A stretch of 64,000 nt of DNA from Prevotella sp. (GTDB lineage Bacteria; Bacteroidota; Bacteroidia; Bacteroidales; Bacteroidaceae): assembly GCA_016285055.1 (NCBI GenBank), contig JAEEPZ010000009.1, positions 1 to 64,000 on the forward strand, given 5' to 3'. The notes beneath the pieces are model-generated. The model was not told the origin of the DNA, did no database searches, and was given only the letters and a program-made list of their open reading frames with translations. Position numbers and translations under genes: made by a program. Below, piece by piece: positions 47,838 to 57,852 of the stretch; positions within the stretch are counted from its first letter, which is position 1; each line of letters begins with the position of its first letter.

Positions 47838-50807
47838 ATGAAAAAGAATGTAACAAACATATTTCTCTTTGCCATGCTGGCTGCTTCGCCACTGACGGTC
47901 AATGCTCAGACCGCTGACGATGCTGATACTACTGTGGTGAAAAAGAAAGTCCATGTTGCTTTCCGCGACAAGGATTCCGACCATCTTCTCGGCGGTGTCT
48001 CATACGTCGACATGGAAGAGTTGCGGAAGAAAGACTATATAACGAGTAGCCTGGAAGACATGTATGCGCTTGTCGGCGGATGGAATGGCAATAACCTGTG
48101 GGGCATGGACAATGAGCGCCTTGACAACAACGACAACAACAACATGCCGCTCGTCATCATCGACGGCGTGAAGCGCCCGTCGAACAACGTGCTGCCTTCC
48201 GAGATTGAGCAGATCACTTTCCTCAAGGGTGCTCAGGCCGTGGCCCTCTATGGTGCCAAGGGTGCCAAGGGCGCTATCCTCATCACCACCAAGCGTGGCA
48301 CGGTGGACGGCCTGCAGATTGAAGCCAACGCCAACACGGGATTCCATTTCGCAAAAGAATTTCCTGAGTATATTGGCTCGGCAGAGTACATGACGCTCTA
48401 CAACGAAGCCTGTATTAACGATGGACTGGCCAGTGGACCAAAGTATTCGCAGCAGGACATCTACAATCACGCTTCAGGCCTCAACCCCTATCGCTATCCC
48501 AACGTCAACTACTATTCTGACGAGTATATTCGCAAGGCATACAACCGCTCGGAGGGAACGCTTGAGATTCAGGGTGGCGGCGCACGCGCACACTTCTACA
48601 CGAACATCAATTACTACCGGCTTGAGGACCTGCTGAACTTCGGCCCGGCAAAGGACAACTACACCGACCGCTTCAGTGTGCGTGGTAATGTGGACTTGGT
48701 CATCAACAAGCTCATCAAGGGCTTTGCCAATGTCAGTGCCACCTTCTACAATGCCAACAGCAACAAGGGCGACTTCTGGGGCGCTGCATCGACCATGCGC
48801 CCCAACTTCCCCGAAAACGCTGCACCGCTGATTGACATCAATGCCGTCGACCCCAATGCCAGCAAGGCGCTGGCCATCCTGGGTAAGTCGCTCAACCTGC
48901 TCGATGGCAGGTATTTCCCCGGCGGTACTAAGGCCGACCAGACCAATGCCATTGCCGACTGCTACTTTGGAGGCAAGACAAAAGGCGTGAGCCGTCAGTT
49001 CCAGTTCGACGCAGGTATCAACTACGATATGGGCAAATTCCTCAAAGGACTGTCGTTCAACACGCTGTTCTCTATCGACTATGCTGCCAACTACAGCCTT
49101 TCATACAACAACAAGTATGCTGTGTTCATTCCCACATGGAGTAACTATAACACCAATGATGCCATTGTTGCCCTCACCCAGCAGAACGATGAAGTGGTGA
49201 CAGGTCACATGTCCATGGGCGACCCGAAGTACAGGCAGACCATCACGTGGAACGGACATTTCGACTACGAGAACACCTTTGCTGACGCACATCATGTCAC
49301 GGGTATGCTGCTCGCCAACATGTACACCACGACCCGCAGCGGCGAATACCACCGCTATGCCAATGCCAACTTGGGCTTGCAGGCCGGTTACGACTATATG
49401 GGCCGTTACTTTGCCGATGTGACATTGGCCGGTGTGCATTCCTCACGTCTGGCTGAGGGCCATCGTGAAGCCATCTCGCCTTCTTTCTCCATCGGCTGGA
49501 ACATGGCCAAGGAGAGCTTCATGGAGGACAGCTTTGTTGACGATTTGATGCTCAGCGCATCCTACAGCAATCTGAACGAGGATATTGATGTTTATCTGAG
49601 TGACAGAAACTTCTATATCTACGATGCCTCCTGGCAAACAGCCGGTGCTAACTTCGCATGGAATGAGGGCGCCTCTTCTTCCCTCACCTATTCCCAGACG
49701 GGTTCCAACCCATCTCTCGACTTTATCCATCGTAAGGAATGGTCGGTCAACCTGCGTGGCTCGTTCTTCAACAAGCTGATTACCACCGACCTCACATTCT
49801 TCAATACCGACATGGATGGTTTTATTGTGCAGAATCTGACCACGTTCCCCTCGCACTTGCAGGGCAGCAGTTCCGGCGGTACCGGCACCTTCATGCCTGC
49901 CATCAACAATGACATTCAGAACCGCAAAGGCTTTGACTTCAGCGTAACTGCTCAGAAGCAATTCGGCAAGGTTCACGCCCAGTTAGGTGTTGTAGGAACC
50001 TATCTCACAACCGAGTGGAAGAAGTATGATGAACTCATAGATAATGCAGCTCCCAACAAATTCATCGAGGGTCAGGCCCTTGATGCCCTCTGGGGTTACA
50101 AATGTCTGGGATTCTACACTGAGAGTGACTTTGAAAGGAATGCTGAAACAGGAAAGCTCACTTTGAGAAAGGACCTCCCGCAGTCAAAGCTTGGTGGTAC
50201 TATGCAGCCTGGTGACTTGAAGTACGAGGACGTGAATGGCGACGGCATCATTAACAACCTGGATATGGTTGTTCTTGGTAAGTCGGGTAACGTTATTGTC
50301 TTTGACAAGAACGGTAATCCTAGCGGCAGTGGCTTGGGCAGCATTGGAGCTCCTTGGACTTTTGGCATGAACCTCACGCTGAAGTACAAGAACTGGACAC
50401 TCTTTATGCTGGGTAACGGTCAGTTCGGTGCTAAGGGCATGATGAACGGAGGTTACTACTTTATGAGCGGTGAAGCCAAGTACTCTGTTAACGCCCGTGG
50501 TCGCTGGACTCCCGAGACGGCAGCTTCAGCTACCCATCCTCGTCTGACGACTTTGAATGCGGGTAACAATGCTGCGAACTCTACTTTCTGGCTTTACAGC
50601 ACAGACCGTATCAACCTTCGCAAGGTACAGTTGACCTATGACTTCCCCAAGGAAATGTTTGACGGTAAGGTGGTAAAGGCCCTCTCCATTTATTTGAATG
50701 GAAACGATCTCCTTACCATCTCAAAGCATCGCAAGATGATGGAGACAAGCGTTGGCTATGCCCCACAGACTCGTTTCTATAATCTTGGTGTGAAGGTAAC
50801 CCTCTGA
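47838..50807 (+). CDS. SusC/RagA family TonB-dependent transporter (second pair)
   Basis: Outer-membrane importer of 989 aa. Signal peptide MKKNVTNIFLFAMLAASPLTVNA. Unlike the first SusC it lacks the N-terminal carboxypeptidase-like domain and begins almost directly with the plug (VSYVDMEELRKKDYITSSLE; PLVIIDGVKRPSNNVLPSEI; GAQAVALYGAKGAKGAILIT). The barrel ends RFYNLGVKVTL. Without a clear TonB box copy it may act with the first SusC in one complex or serve a second ligand size class. This order, susC-D-susC-D, is that of xusA-xusD in Prevotella xylan loci. Confidence 0.94.
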   Translation: MKKNVTNIFLFAMLAASPLTVNAQTADDADTTVVKKKVHVAFRDKDSDHLLGGVSYVDMEELRKKDYITSSLEDMYALVGGWNGNNLWGMDNERLDNNDNNNMPLVIIDGVKRPSNNVLPSEIEQITFLKGAQAVALYGAKGAKGAILITTKRGTVDGLQIEANANTGFHFAKEFPEYIGSAEYMTLYNEACINDGLASGPKYSQQDIYNHASGLNPYRYPNVNYYSDEYIRKAYNRSEGTLEIQGGGARAHFYTNINYYRLEDLLNFGPAKDNYTDRFSVRGNVDLVINKLIKGFANVSATFYNANSNKGDFWGAASTMRPNFPENAAPLIDINAVDPNASKALAILGKSLNLLDGRYFPGGTKADQTNAIADCYFGGKTKGVSRQFQFDAGINYDMGKFLKGLSFNTLFSIDYAANYSLSYNNKYAVFIPTWSNYNTNDAIVALTQQNDEVVTGHMSMGDPKYRQTITWNGHFDYENTFADAHHVTGMLLANMYTTTRSGEYHRYANANLGLQAGYDYMGRYFADVTLAGVHSSRLAEGHREAISPSFSIGWNMAKESFMEDSFVDDLMLSASYSNLNEDIDVYLSDRNFYIYDASWQTAGANFAWNEGASSSLTYSQTGSNPSLDFIHRKEWSVNLRGSFFNKLITTDLTFFNTDMDGFIVQNLTTFPSHLQGSSSGGTGTFMPAINNDIQNRKGFDFSVTAQKQFGKVHAQLGVVGTYLTTEWKKYDELIDNAAPNKFIEGQALDALWGYKCLGFYTESDFERNAETGKLTLRKDLPQSKLGGTMQPGDLKYEDVNGDGIINNLDMVVLGKSGNVIVFDKNGNPSGSGLGSIGAPWTFGMNLTLKYKNWTLFMLGNGQFGAKGMMNGGYYFMSGEAKYSVNARGRWTPETAASATHPRLTTLNAGNNAANSTFWLYSTDRINLRKVQLTYDFPKEMFDGKVVKALSIYLNGNDLLTISKHRKMMETSVGYAPQTRFYNLGVKVTL

Positions 50808-50844
50808 TGAACAATAAACGTGAAACAATAGACAACAAATAGCA

Positions 50845-52674
50845 ATGATTATGAAAAAGATATTCAGTACAATACCGGTTATTGGTTATTGTTTATTGGT
50901 TATTGGTCTGACCTCCTGCGGTGATATGTTTGAGCCTGCAGATGAGAACACCAGGCAGGAGGACGCATTCTACGAGGAGTCTGACTATGCACATGGTCTG
51001 TTGATATACGGTTATGACCGTCTTCCCTATATGACCTCGTCCACGACCGACATCGCCACCGATGATGCTGTGACCAACCTGACGAGTAGCACTTATTTGG
51101 CTATGGCTACCGGCTCGTGGGCATCCGACAACAACCCCATGTCAGTATGGGACAACTGCAAGGATGGCATCCAGTATGTCAACAAGTTCCTGACCATGGT
51201 AGAGAAGGTGAAATGGGCTCCCAGCGCCGCTTCAAAGCAGCAGATGTTCATCGACCGACTGAGAGGAGAGGCTTTTGGCCTGCGAGCTATTTTCTATTAC
51301 TATCTGCTTCAGGCTCATGGCGGCTATGCCGACGACGGCGTGCTCTACGGTGTGCCCTTGCTGACCGCTCCTGAGGACGGTAGCTCCAACTTCAACCAGC
51401 CTCGCGCTACTTTCGCCGACTGCGTGAAGCAAATCTATGCCGACTGCGACAGTGCTATGGCGCTGCTCCCGGTAGATTATGTAGACATCAGCAGCAATGA
51501 GGATATCCCTGCAAAGTATCGCGCTCTTGGTGCCAATTATTCCAACTTCAACCTGGTGTTCGGCTCCAAGTCACGCAATCGCCTGTCAGGTAAGTGTGCT
51601 GAGGCCGTCAAGGCTCAGGCCGCCCTCCTGGCCGCCAGTCCCGCCTTCCGTGAACAGAGCGGCGTGACCTCGGCCGAGGCAGCCACCCTTTGCGCCAATG
51701 TACTCAAGCGCATCGGTGGATTAGAGGGATTCGACCCCACAGGCCATACCTGGTACAAGAACAAGACAAAGATTGACGGCACTTCAGAGATGCCCGAAGT
51801 CCTTTGGCGCACCGACCGTGCGAAGAGTTCTGCCCAGGAGCTTGACAACTTCCCGCCGACGCTCTATGGCAGAGGCCGTGTCAATCCGTCGCAGAATCTC
51901 GTCGATGCATTCCCCATGCTCAACGGACTGCCCATCACTGATCCTAATTCCGGTTACGACCCTGCCAATCCCTATGCCAACCGTGACCCGCGCCTGAACG
52001 ACGACGTCATCTATAACGGCACCACATTCAGAAAGGCTGAAATCATCACTGGCAACTATCCCAATGAGAAGAGCGAGACCGACGACAACCTGAACAGCAT
52101 TGCCAATTCCACACGCACTGGCTATTACCTGAAGAAGCTCCTGCGCGACGATGTCAGCCCGCTGTCCAGCTCTCTCATCGAGCAGTACCACATCTTCCCA
52201 AGAATCCGTTATACGGAAATATTCCTGGCCTACGCCGAGGCAGCCAATGATGCCTGGGGACCCAAGGGCGACCAGATTGGTGCCGGCTTCACTGCTTACG
52301 ACGTCATCAAGGCCATCCGCCAGCGTGCAGGACTGGGCAAGGACATGTTCGGAGCCGACCTGCCGCAAGGCGACGCCTATCTGGAATCGTGCGCTGCCGA
52401 CCAGACAAAGATGACCGACCTGATTCGTAACGAGCGCCGCTTGGAGCTGTGCTTCGAGAACAAGCGCTTCTGGGATCTGCGCCGATGGATGCTGCCCCTC
52501 AATGAAGCAGTGAAGGGCGTGAAGATTGTGCGCGATGAAGCCACTAAAACGCTTACCTATAACATCTTTGAAGTCGAGGTTCGCACATACGACAGCTCTT
52601 ATCAGTGCTACGGACCCATCCCCAAGGGTGAAGTGCTCAAGTGGAGCAACCTCAAGCAAAACAAGGGATGGTAA
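50845..52674 (+). CDS. SusD/RagB family lipoprotein (second pair)
   Basis: Surface glycan-binding lipoprotein, 609 aa. Lipobox LTSC (Cys about 25) followed by GDMFEPADENTRQEDAFY. The helices GEAFGLRAIFYYYLLQAHGG and the C-terminal LIRNERRLELCFENKRFWDL/RRWMLPL are SusD hallmarks. The hydrophobic part of its signal peptide (PVIGYCLLVIGL) is encoded by the tandem word GGTTATTG (about four copies), like the simple repeats seen between genes here. Partner of the second SusC. Confidence 0.94.
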   Translation: MIMKKIFSTIPVIGYCLLVIGLTSCGDMFEPADENTRQEDAFYEESDYAHGLLIYGYDRLPYMTSSTTDIATDDAVTNLTSSTYLAMATGSWASDNNPMSVWDNCKDGIQYVNKFLTMVEKVKWAPSAASKQQMFIDRLRGEAFGLRAIFYYYLLQAHGGYADDGVLYGVPLLTAPEDGSSNFNQPRATFADCVKQIYADCDSAMALLPVDYVDISSNEDIPAKYRALGANYSNFNLVFGSKSRNRLSGKCAEAVKAQAALLAASPAFREQSGVTSAEAATLCANVLKRIGGLEGFDPTGHTWYKNKTKIDGTSEMPEVLWRTDRAKSSAQELDNFPPTLYGRGRVNPSQNLVDAFPMLNGLPITDPNSGYDPANPYANRDPRLNDDVIYNGTTFRKAEIITGNYPNEKSETDDNLNSIANSTRTGYYLKKLLRDDVSPLSSSLIEQYHIFPRIRYTEIFLAYAEAANDAWGPKGDQIGAGFTAYDVIKAIRQRAGLGKDMFGADLPQGDAYLESCAADQTKMTDLIRNERRLELCFENKRFWDLRRWMLPLNEAVKGVKIVRDEATKTLTYNIFEVEVRTYDSSYQCYGPIPKGEVLKWSNLKQNKGW

Positions 52675-52722
52675 TAGCTGAATTGAGAAAAAAGAATTGA
52701 GAACTAATAATTGAATCATACA

Positions 52723-53925
52723 ATGATGAAACTGAAGAAATATATATACGGAGTAGCCTTGGGAACATTCTCACTCGCATTTGCATCCTGCTATAATGCC
52801 GACAAGGATTTCCCAGACTTTGAAGGAGGTACAACGGCCTACTTCGCCTATCAGTACCCGGTGCGCACACTCGTGCTTGGCAACGACATCTATGACAACA
52901 CGCTCGACAACGCCCACAAGTGCCAGATATGGTCTACCATGGGCGGAGCCTACGGCGGACGTAACGCCACTGTAGACATAGCTGTCGACGAGACGCTCTG
53001 CAACAACCTCTATTTTACTGACGATGGCGGAAATGCGGCCAATCCTGTGCTCCCCATGCCCAAAGCCTACTATCAGCTGTCGTCCAACTCCATTTCCTAC
53101 AATGGCGATGCCCGAGGCTACGTGGAGGTGCAGTTCACCGATGCTTTCTTCAACGATGAGAAAGCAGTGGCCAACACCTACGTCATTCCCCTCGTGATGA
53201 CCAATGTGAAGGGCATCGACCATATCCTCACCGGCACGCCGCGTGAAGGCCTCACCCCCTCACGCACCAACACTGAGGATTGGGAAATCCTGGCAAAGGA
53301 CTATGTGCTCTACTGCGTGAAGTATATGAACCCCTGGCAGGGACGATACGTCCGCCGTGGCGTTGACAACGTGACAGAGAATGGCGTCACCAACACCTAT
53401 GTCCGCAAGGATATGTCGCTTGTCAACTCCGACCTGGAGCACTACAAGGAGAATCCCATCAACCAGAACGACGAGGTATGCGGCATCACCACCAAGAACA
53501 TGACGCAGGCCTACTTCCCCGTTGCAGTGAACATTGGCAAAGACGCATCAGGAGATGTCAGACCTTCTCAAAGGTGCAACCTCATCCTCACTTTCAATGG
53601 CGACAAGTGCACCATCACCAGTGACGATGCCGAGATTACTTCCGACGGCTCAGGAGAGTTTATCATCAAGGGCACTGAGAAGCCTGAGTACAAGGATTAC
53701 CAGTGGGGCAACCTCGACGGAAAGCCCATCCAGCGCGACATTCTCCGCCTGGCCTACAATGTGAACTTCAAGAAGGGCAGAGTCATCGGCAAGAAAACAG
53801 TCAATGGTAAGGAAGTGGACTGGATCCTCGAGAACGACGTAGCAGTGTCGACCAGCGATACGCTTGTCGTACAGACGCGCGAGTCGAACAAAAAGGTATT
53901 CTTCTCACCCAAATATGTAAAATAA
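52723..53925 (+). CDS. DUF1735/DUF5627 surface lipoprotein (PUL accessory, XusE-like position)
   Basis: Lipoprotein of 400 aa: lipobox FASC (Cys about 22), an N-terminal DUF1735/BT_3987-like domain (about 35-165, NATVDIAVDETLCNN, VEVQFTDAFF, YVIPLVMTNVKG) and a C-terminal DUF5627-like beta domain (about 190-395, WQGRYVRRGVDNV, LILTFNGDKCTI). Such proteins usually bind glycans at the cell surface. It sits between the second SusD and the GH10-like gene, the place of xusE in xylan loci. ATG 52723 is used; an upstream TTG is open. The simple word GAATTGAGAA repeats in the 48-bp gap before it. Confidence 0.85.
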   Translation: MMKLKKYIYGVALGTFSLAFASCYNADKDFPDFEGGTTAYFAYQYPVRTLVLGNDIYDNTLDNAHKCQIWSTMGGAYGGRNATVDIAVDETLCNNLYFTDDGGNAANPVLPMPKAYYQLSSNSISYNGDARGYVEVQFTDAFFNDEKAVANTYVIPLVMTNVKGIDHILTGTPREGLTPSRTNTEDWEILAKDYVLYCVKYMNPWQGRYVRRGVDNVTENGVTNTYVRKDMSLVNSDLEHYKENPINQNDEVCGITTKNMTQAYFPVAVNIGKDASGDVRPSQRCNLILTFNGDKCTITSDDAEITSDGSGEFIIKGTEKPEYKDYQWGNLDGKPIQRDILRLAYNVNFKKGRVIGKKTVNGKEVDWILENDVAVSTSDTLVVQTRESNKKVFFSPKYVK

Positions 53926-53933
53926 TAAACGTA

Positions 53934-53940
53934 GGGAGGA
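53934..53940 (+). promoter_or_regulatory. Shine-Dalgarno-like site before the GH10-like gene
   Basis: GGGAGGA, 7 nt before ATG 53948. Strong anti-16S pairing is uncommon in Bacteroidetes leaders, and most genes in this window lack it, so translation of this gene may be boosted. Confidence 0.5.
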
Positions 53941-53947
53941 TAATAAT

Positions 53948-55609
53948 ATGAATAACATCTTTAGAAACGGCCTGTTGATGTTGGCTGCTGGAGCATTTGC
54001 TGTTTCATGTGCTGACTACAATGAGACGGATGGATTCCGTGCTGAAGCTGATCCCAGTTTTGTGGCACCATATAGTGACCTGGCTCCCGTCAAGTCATAC
54101 ATCGACAGAAACCAATATCCCAACATGTCGCTGGGTGCAATGCTCAAGGTGTCTGACTTCAACAAGCAGGAGCTGGCCCATTCCGCTGTTGTCACCAACT
54201 TCGACAATATTTCTTTCGGCTCCACGCTGATGTCGGGCTCCATCATCAACTCCAGAGGTGTCATGAACTTTCTTGACATGATGGATCTGCTCGACCATGT
54301 GGACGAAATAGGCTATGAGGTGTATGGCAGCCCTATCTTTGCCAATGCCAACCAGGCCGATTCGTGGCTCGAAATGCTCACAGCACCCATTGAGATTGCT
54401 GTGGACTATGTCGAAGGAAAGACGGTGAACTTCAATGATATGCCTGTGGGTGCATACGACGGAACGGTCGTGAAGGGAAAGGCATCTATCGTTGAATATG
54501 ATGGCCAGCATGTCCTTCGCATTAACGCAGCCCCAGTCCCCGGACAAGTCAATATCATTGAGGGCTTTGAGGTGGATCCGCTTGCCAAGTACACGGTCAC
54601 TTTCTGGGTAAAGGCCGACAAGGACGCCACCTTCAATGTGGTCTTCTCTGGCAACAAGGTGGCCGGCGCTGGACCTAATGAAACCTGGACTTTCAAGACT
54701 GGCAAATGGACCAAGATTGTTGTCGAGGCTCAGAGTGCTCCTGGCGAGACCGAGGGCTACCTCAGAATTGAGAACACCCTTTCCGCCATCATCTATGTCC
54801 AGAAAGTGGAGGTGGGCTACTATCCAGACAACCACCGTCAGCAGACGGCAAAGGAGAAGACCGACACCATCAACTATGCACTCAACGCATGGTGCGATGG
54901 CTTGATGAAGATTAACCAGGGACGCATCAAGACATTCGACCTCATCGACGAGCCCATCGACGCCAAAGCACAGCTCGAGAACGGCATGTGCGACCTCAAG
55001 CACTCTACGGAAAAAATCTTCTGGCAAGACATCATTGGCAGCGAGAACTATGCTCCTGAAGTATCGAAGCTGGCAAGCGCAGCCTTCGAAAGGCATGGCG
55101 GCAAGCCGGAAGAGCTGAAGTTCTTCATCAGCGAGACAGGCCTTGAGGATGCCAAGAAAATGGAGAGCCTCAACTATTGGATTCATATCTGGGATCAGCG
55201 TGGAGCCAAGATTGACGGCATCAATGCCAAGCTGAACCTCAGCTACAGCGAGGATGCAGCAACGCAGCAAGCCAACGTAGCCACGCTTGAACAGCTCCTT
55301 GCCAACCTGGCCTCTACGGGCAAGCTCATCCGCCTGTCCAACTTTGACATCATCTATAAGGATGCGGCAGGCGTCAGCGTGCCAGCCAAGGATATCACCG
55401 AGGCTCAGCGTCAGAAGCTCGCCGACTACTATGGATTTGTCATCAAGAGCTATATGTCCAAGATTCCGCAGGACAAGCAGGCTGGCATCTGCAAGGGCAA
55501 CGTGGCCGACACAAGCGACCCGGTAGGACTCTGGGCGATAGACGGCAAGAAGGACTGGGTGCGCACTGCCACCTATAAGGCATTCTGCGATGCTCTCAGT
55601 GGAAAGTAA
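53948..55609 (+). CDS. GH10-like lipoprotein with CBM insertion and degenerate active site
   Basis: Surface lipoprotein of 553 aa (lipobox VSC, Cys about 18) related to the GH10 endo-xylanases that end Prevotella xus operons. A carbohydrate-binding-module-like domain is inserted at about residues 150-285 (VLRINAAPVPGQVNIIEGFE, YTVTFWVKADKDATFNVVFS). Of the GH10 landmarks only the acid/base Glu335 is kept (FDLIDEPID for WDVVNEPI). The nucleophile segment ITELD reads LSNFD (Asn465), the HTLVWH motif reads SPIFAN (after YEVYG), and the ENxMK motif is missing (FGSTLMS). Hydrolysis by the GH10 mechanism should be impossible, so I infer a glycan-binding role. The family link is by pattern and order; moderate certainty. 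Confidence 0.75.
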   Translation: MNNIFRNGLLMLAAGAFAVSCADYNETDGFRAEADPSFVAPYSDLAPVKSYIDRNQYPNMSLGAMLKVSDFNKQELAHSAVVTNFDNISFGSTLMSGSIINSRGVMNFLDMMDLLDHVDEIGYEVYGSPIFANANQADSWLEMLTAPIEIAVDYVEGKTVNFNDMPVGAYDGTVVKGKASIVEYDGQHVLRINAAPVPGQVNIIEGFEVDPLAKYTVTFWVKADKDATFNVVFSGNKVAGAGPNETWTFKTGKWTKIVVEAQSAPGETEGYLRIENTLSAIIYVQKVEVGYYPDNHRQQTAKEKTDTINYALNAWCDGLMKINQGRIKTFDLIDEPIDAKAQLENGMCDLKHSTEKIFWQDIIGSENYAPEVSKLASAAFERHGGKPEELKFFISETGLEDAKKMESLNYWIHIWDQRGAKIDGINAKLNLSYSEDAATQQANVATLEQLLANLASTGKLIRLSNFDIIYKDAAGVSVPAKDITEAQRQKLADYYGFVIKSYMSKIPQDKQAGICKGNVADTSDPVGLWAIDGKKDWVRTATYKAFCDALSGK

Positions 55610-55624
55610 CTCCTAAGGAGCTGA

Positions 55625-55650
55625 GGAGTAAGGAGTCAACTCCTTACTCC
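55625..55650. other. Perfect 12-bp hairpin GGAGTAAGGAGT-CA-ACTCCTTACTCC
   Basis: It lies 16 bp after the GH10-like stop, within GAGGAGTAAGGAGT-type simple repeats. There is no T-tract. It could stabilise or process the mRNA between the last two PUL genes, or be another copy of the GAGT repeat family. Confidence 0.75.
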
Positions 55651-55707
55651 ACAACTCCTCAAACAGAAATTATTTGTTCTTTTTATTATTAACTAAATTG
55701 TTCGATT

Positions 55708-57759
55708 ATGAAGAAATTATTTACTCTTCTTGCTTTCTTGACATGTTTCATGGGAGCAAATGCAAAAGAGATTGTCGATGCAGAAGTTGACTTCTCTAAG
55801 TACAGCGACATCTCTGAAGTGAAATGGGCCGGCTGGGGCGCCAGCGAGTCAGCCTTGGCACGTCTCTCCATCCAGGACGGCTGCCTCCACTTCCACAGCG
55901 AGGAAGCCACCGATCCCACATGGGACTGCCAGTTCCATCCCATCGGCTTTGGCAACAATGCTGAGGTAGACGTTACCTACACGCTCCACTTCAAGATCAA
56001 GGGCACCGTGGCTCAGAACGTCTCGATGCTGGGCTTCGGACAGACACCTTACGGCGCGTTCCCCATCACCACTGAATGGGTGGAAGGCACGGTTGACTAC
56101 GTGGCATCAAGCACCAGCGGTGATATCCTCATGCAGTGCGGTGACTACGTCGGCGACTGGGACATCGCTTACCTCAAGATTACCCATGAGGGTAAGGAGG
56201 AGCGTCCCGTGGAGTGGATTGAGCATCTCACCAATGGCAATGCTGAGACGCCTTGGGGAGACCTCGCTAACGTCAGATGGAACGACGGCGAGAACAACTT
56301 CAAGATTTGCGCCTGGGCAAAGGAGAAGGGCCGCAATATGAATGAGAACGATGGTTGGGATCCGTTCCCCGCCGACATAGAGCAGGTGGACGGCAGCAAC
56401 GTCTTCGTTGTTCACGGCCAGGTGGCTGACACCGAGGGCGACCCCTCAGCATGGGACAACCAGTTCTGGATTCAGGCTCCCGATCCAAAGATCTTCAAGG
56501 TGGGCAACCAGTTCAAGCTGCACTTCCGCTACAAGGCTTCCGAGAATGCTACTACGAACACGCAGTTCCACCATCAGAACCCCTCTGACTATGTGTTCTA
56601 TCAGGCTGTCGGTGACGTGAACTTCACCACCGAGTGGCAGGATTTCGACGGTGTGTTCACAGTGCCCGATGCAGCTACCGATGCTTGGTCCATCGCATTC
56701 AACCTGAACCCGCAGAACAAGAATGCCATCAACTTCTATTTCGACGACCTCTCCGTGCAAACCATGAAGCTTGATGAGGGTCTCTTCGTTGCCGGCTCCA
56801 ACACCGCTACCGGTCTTGAGTACGACTTCGACAACGCCATTGAGCTGGTCTACGATGAAAATCTGGAGTCGTATGTCGGTACCATTGGTACTGCCGGCAA
56901 GCCTGACACATGGGTCAATGAGCTGATGATCTCAACGGTTCGTGGCAACGACAGAGCATTCAAGAGCGCAACACTGAAGCCCTCTGGCAACTTTATTGGT
57001 GAGGACAACTGGGATAACTACACTGAGTCTTCAAATGCAAAGATCAAGGTTGCTGCCGGTGTGTGGACGGTCACCATTAACACTGAATACATGCAGATGA
57101 ACCTTGTGCAGGTGGAAGGCGATGCTCCTCAGGAGAAGCCCGAAATCAATCCTAACCCCTATGTGGCTGTTGTCAATGCTCTGGAAAGAGACGACCTCGC
57201 TGACGACAATGAGACGATTAGGGAAGAGGAAGGCGGTACTGGCCAGACTTGGGACAACCAGTTCTGGATTCGCGCTAACCGCGCACTTGACAAGGGTGAA
57301 GTAACTATCCTCCAGTTCAAGTATAAGGCTTCTCGCGATGCTAAGTCCACTACGCAGTGCCACGGCGAACCCGGCGCTTACATGCACTGGTCTGCTATCG
57401 GCGACGTGAACTTCACCACCGAGTGGCAGGACTTCGAGCAGACCTTCACTGTTCCTTCTGAGGCTGACGGCATGCTGTCTATCGCATTCAACATGGCTGA
57501 GATCAAGGAGGCTTGCGACTATGAGCTGAAGGACTTCGTATGGAAGTTGGAGGATGGCACAGAGTCTCTCATCAACCAGACGGGTGCCGACAACTTCTTC
57601 GTGAAAGTTGTTGGTGGTGCCACCTACTCACTGGGCATCAACAATGTGATGAGCAGCAGCAAGGTGTCTACCGTCACCTACAACCTCGCCGGCCAGCGCG
57701 TGTCTAACAGTTACAAGGGCATCGCTGTGAAGAACGGCAAGAAGGTGGTGCTGAAGTAA
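55708..57759 (+). CDS. Secreted protein with tandem CBM-like domains and C-terminal sorting motif
   Basis: Exported protein of 683 aa, last gene of the PUL. Signal peptide MKKLFTLLAFLTCFMGANA. A beta-sandwich (about 22-165) and two related carbohydrate-binding-like domains: about 180-355 and 500-650 share TWDNQFWI, F(R/K)YKAS and GDVNFTTEWQDF..FTVP. Between them lies a short beta domain (about 360-470). The C-terminus (VTYNLAGQRVSNSYKGIAVK then NGKKVVLK) is the short sorting-type tail common in Prevotella and suggests type IX export. No catalytic motif is seen. It probably binds the same glycan as the operon's SusD proteins. Confidence 0.75.
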   Translation: MKKLFTLLAFLTCFMGANAKEIVDAEVDFSKYSDISEVKWAGWGASESALARLSIQDGCLHFHSEEATDPTWDCQFHPIGFGNNAEVDVTYTLHFKIKGTVAQNVSMLGFGQTPYGAFPITTEWVEGTVDYVASSTSGDILMQCGDYVGDWDIAYLKITHEGKEERPVEWIEHLTNGNAETPWGDLANVRWNDGENNFKICAWAKEKGRNMNENDGWDPFPADIEQVDGSNVFVVHGQVADTEGDPSAWDNQFWIQAPDPKIFKVGNQFKLHFRYKASENATTNTQFHHQNPSDYVFYQAVGDVNFTTEWQDFDGVFTVPDAATDAWSIAFNLNPQNKNAINFYFDDLSVQTMKLDEGLFVAGSNTATGLEYDFDNAIELVYDENLESYVGTIGTAGKPDTWVNELMISTVRGNDRAFKSATLKPSGNFIGEDNWDNYTESSNAKIKVAAGVWTVTINTEYMQMNLVQVEGDAPQEKPEINPNPYVAVVNALERDDLADDNETIREEEGGTGQTWDNQFWIRANRALDKGEVTILQFKYKASRDAKSTTQCHGEPGAYMHWSAIGDVNFTTEWQDFEQTFTVPSEADGMLSIAFNMAEIKEACDYELKDFVWKLEDGTESLINQTGADNFFVKVVGGATYSLGINNVMSSSKVSTVTYNLAGQRVSNSYKGIAVKNGKKVVLK

Positions 57760-57804
57760 GCATCCCCGCACCTCTTGTCTACTTGACAGAGTAACACCAA
57801 CATC

Positions 57805-57852
57805 ATCGTGCGTCACGTTCCGTCAGAGGAATCGTGGCGCACGATTTCGTTT
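57805..57852 (+). terminator. Terminator hairpin of the PUL operon
   Basis: ATCGTGCGTCACGTTCC pairs with GGAATCGTGGCGCACGAT (one bulge, one G-T), followed by TTCGTTT, 45 bp after the last PUL gene. Confidence 0.75.
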
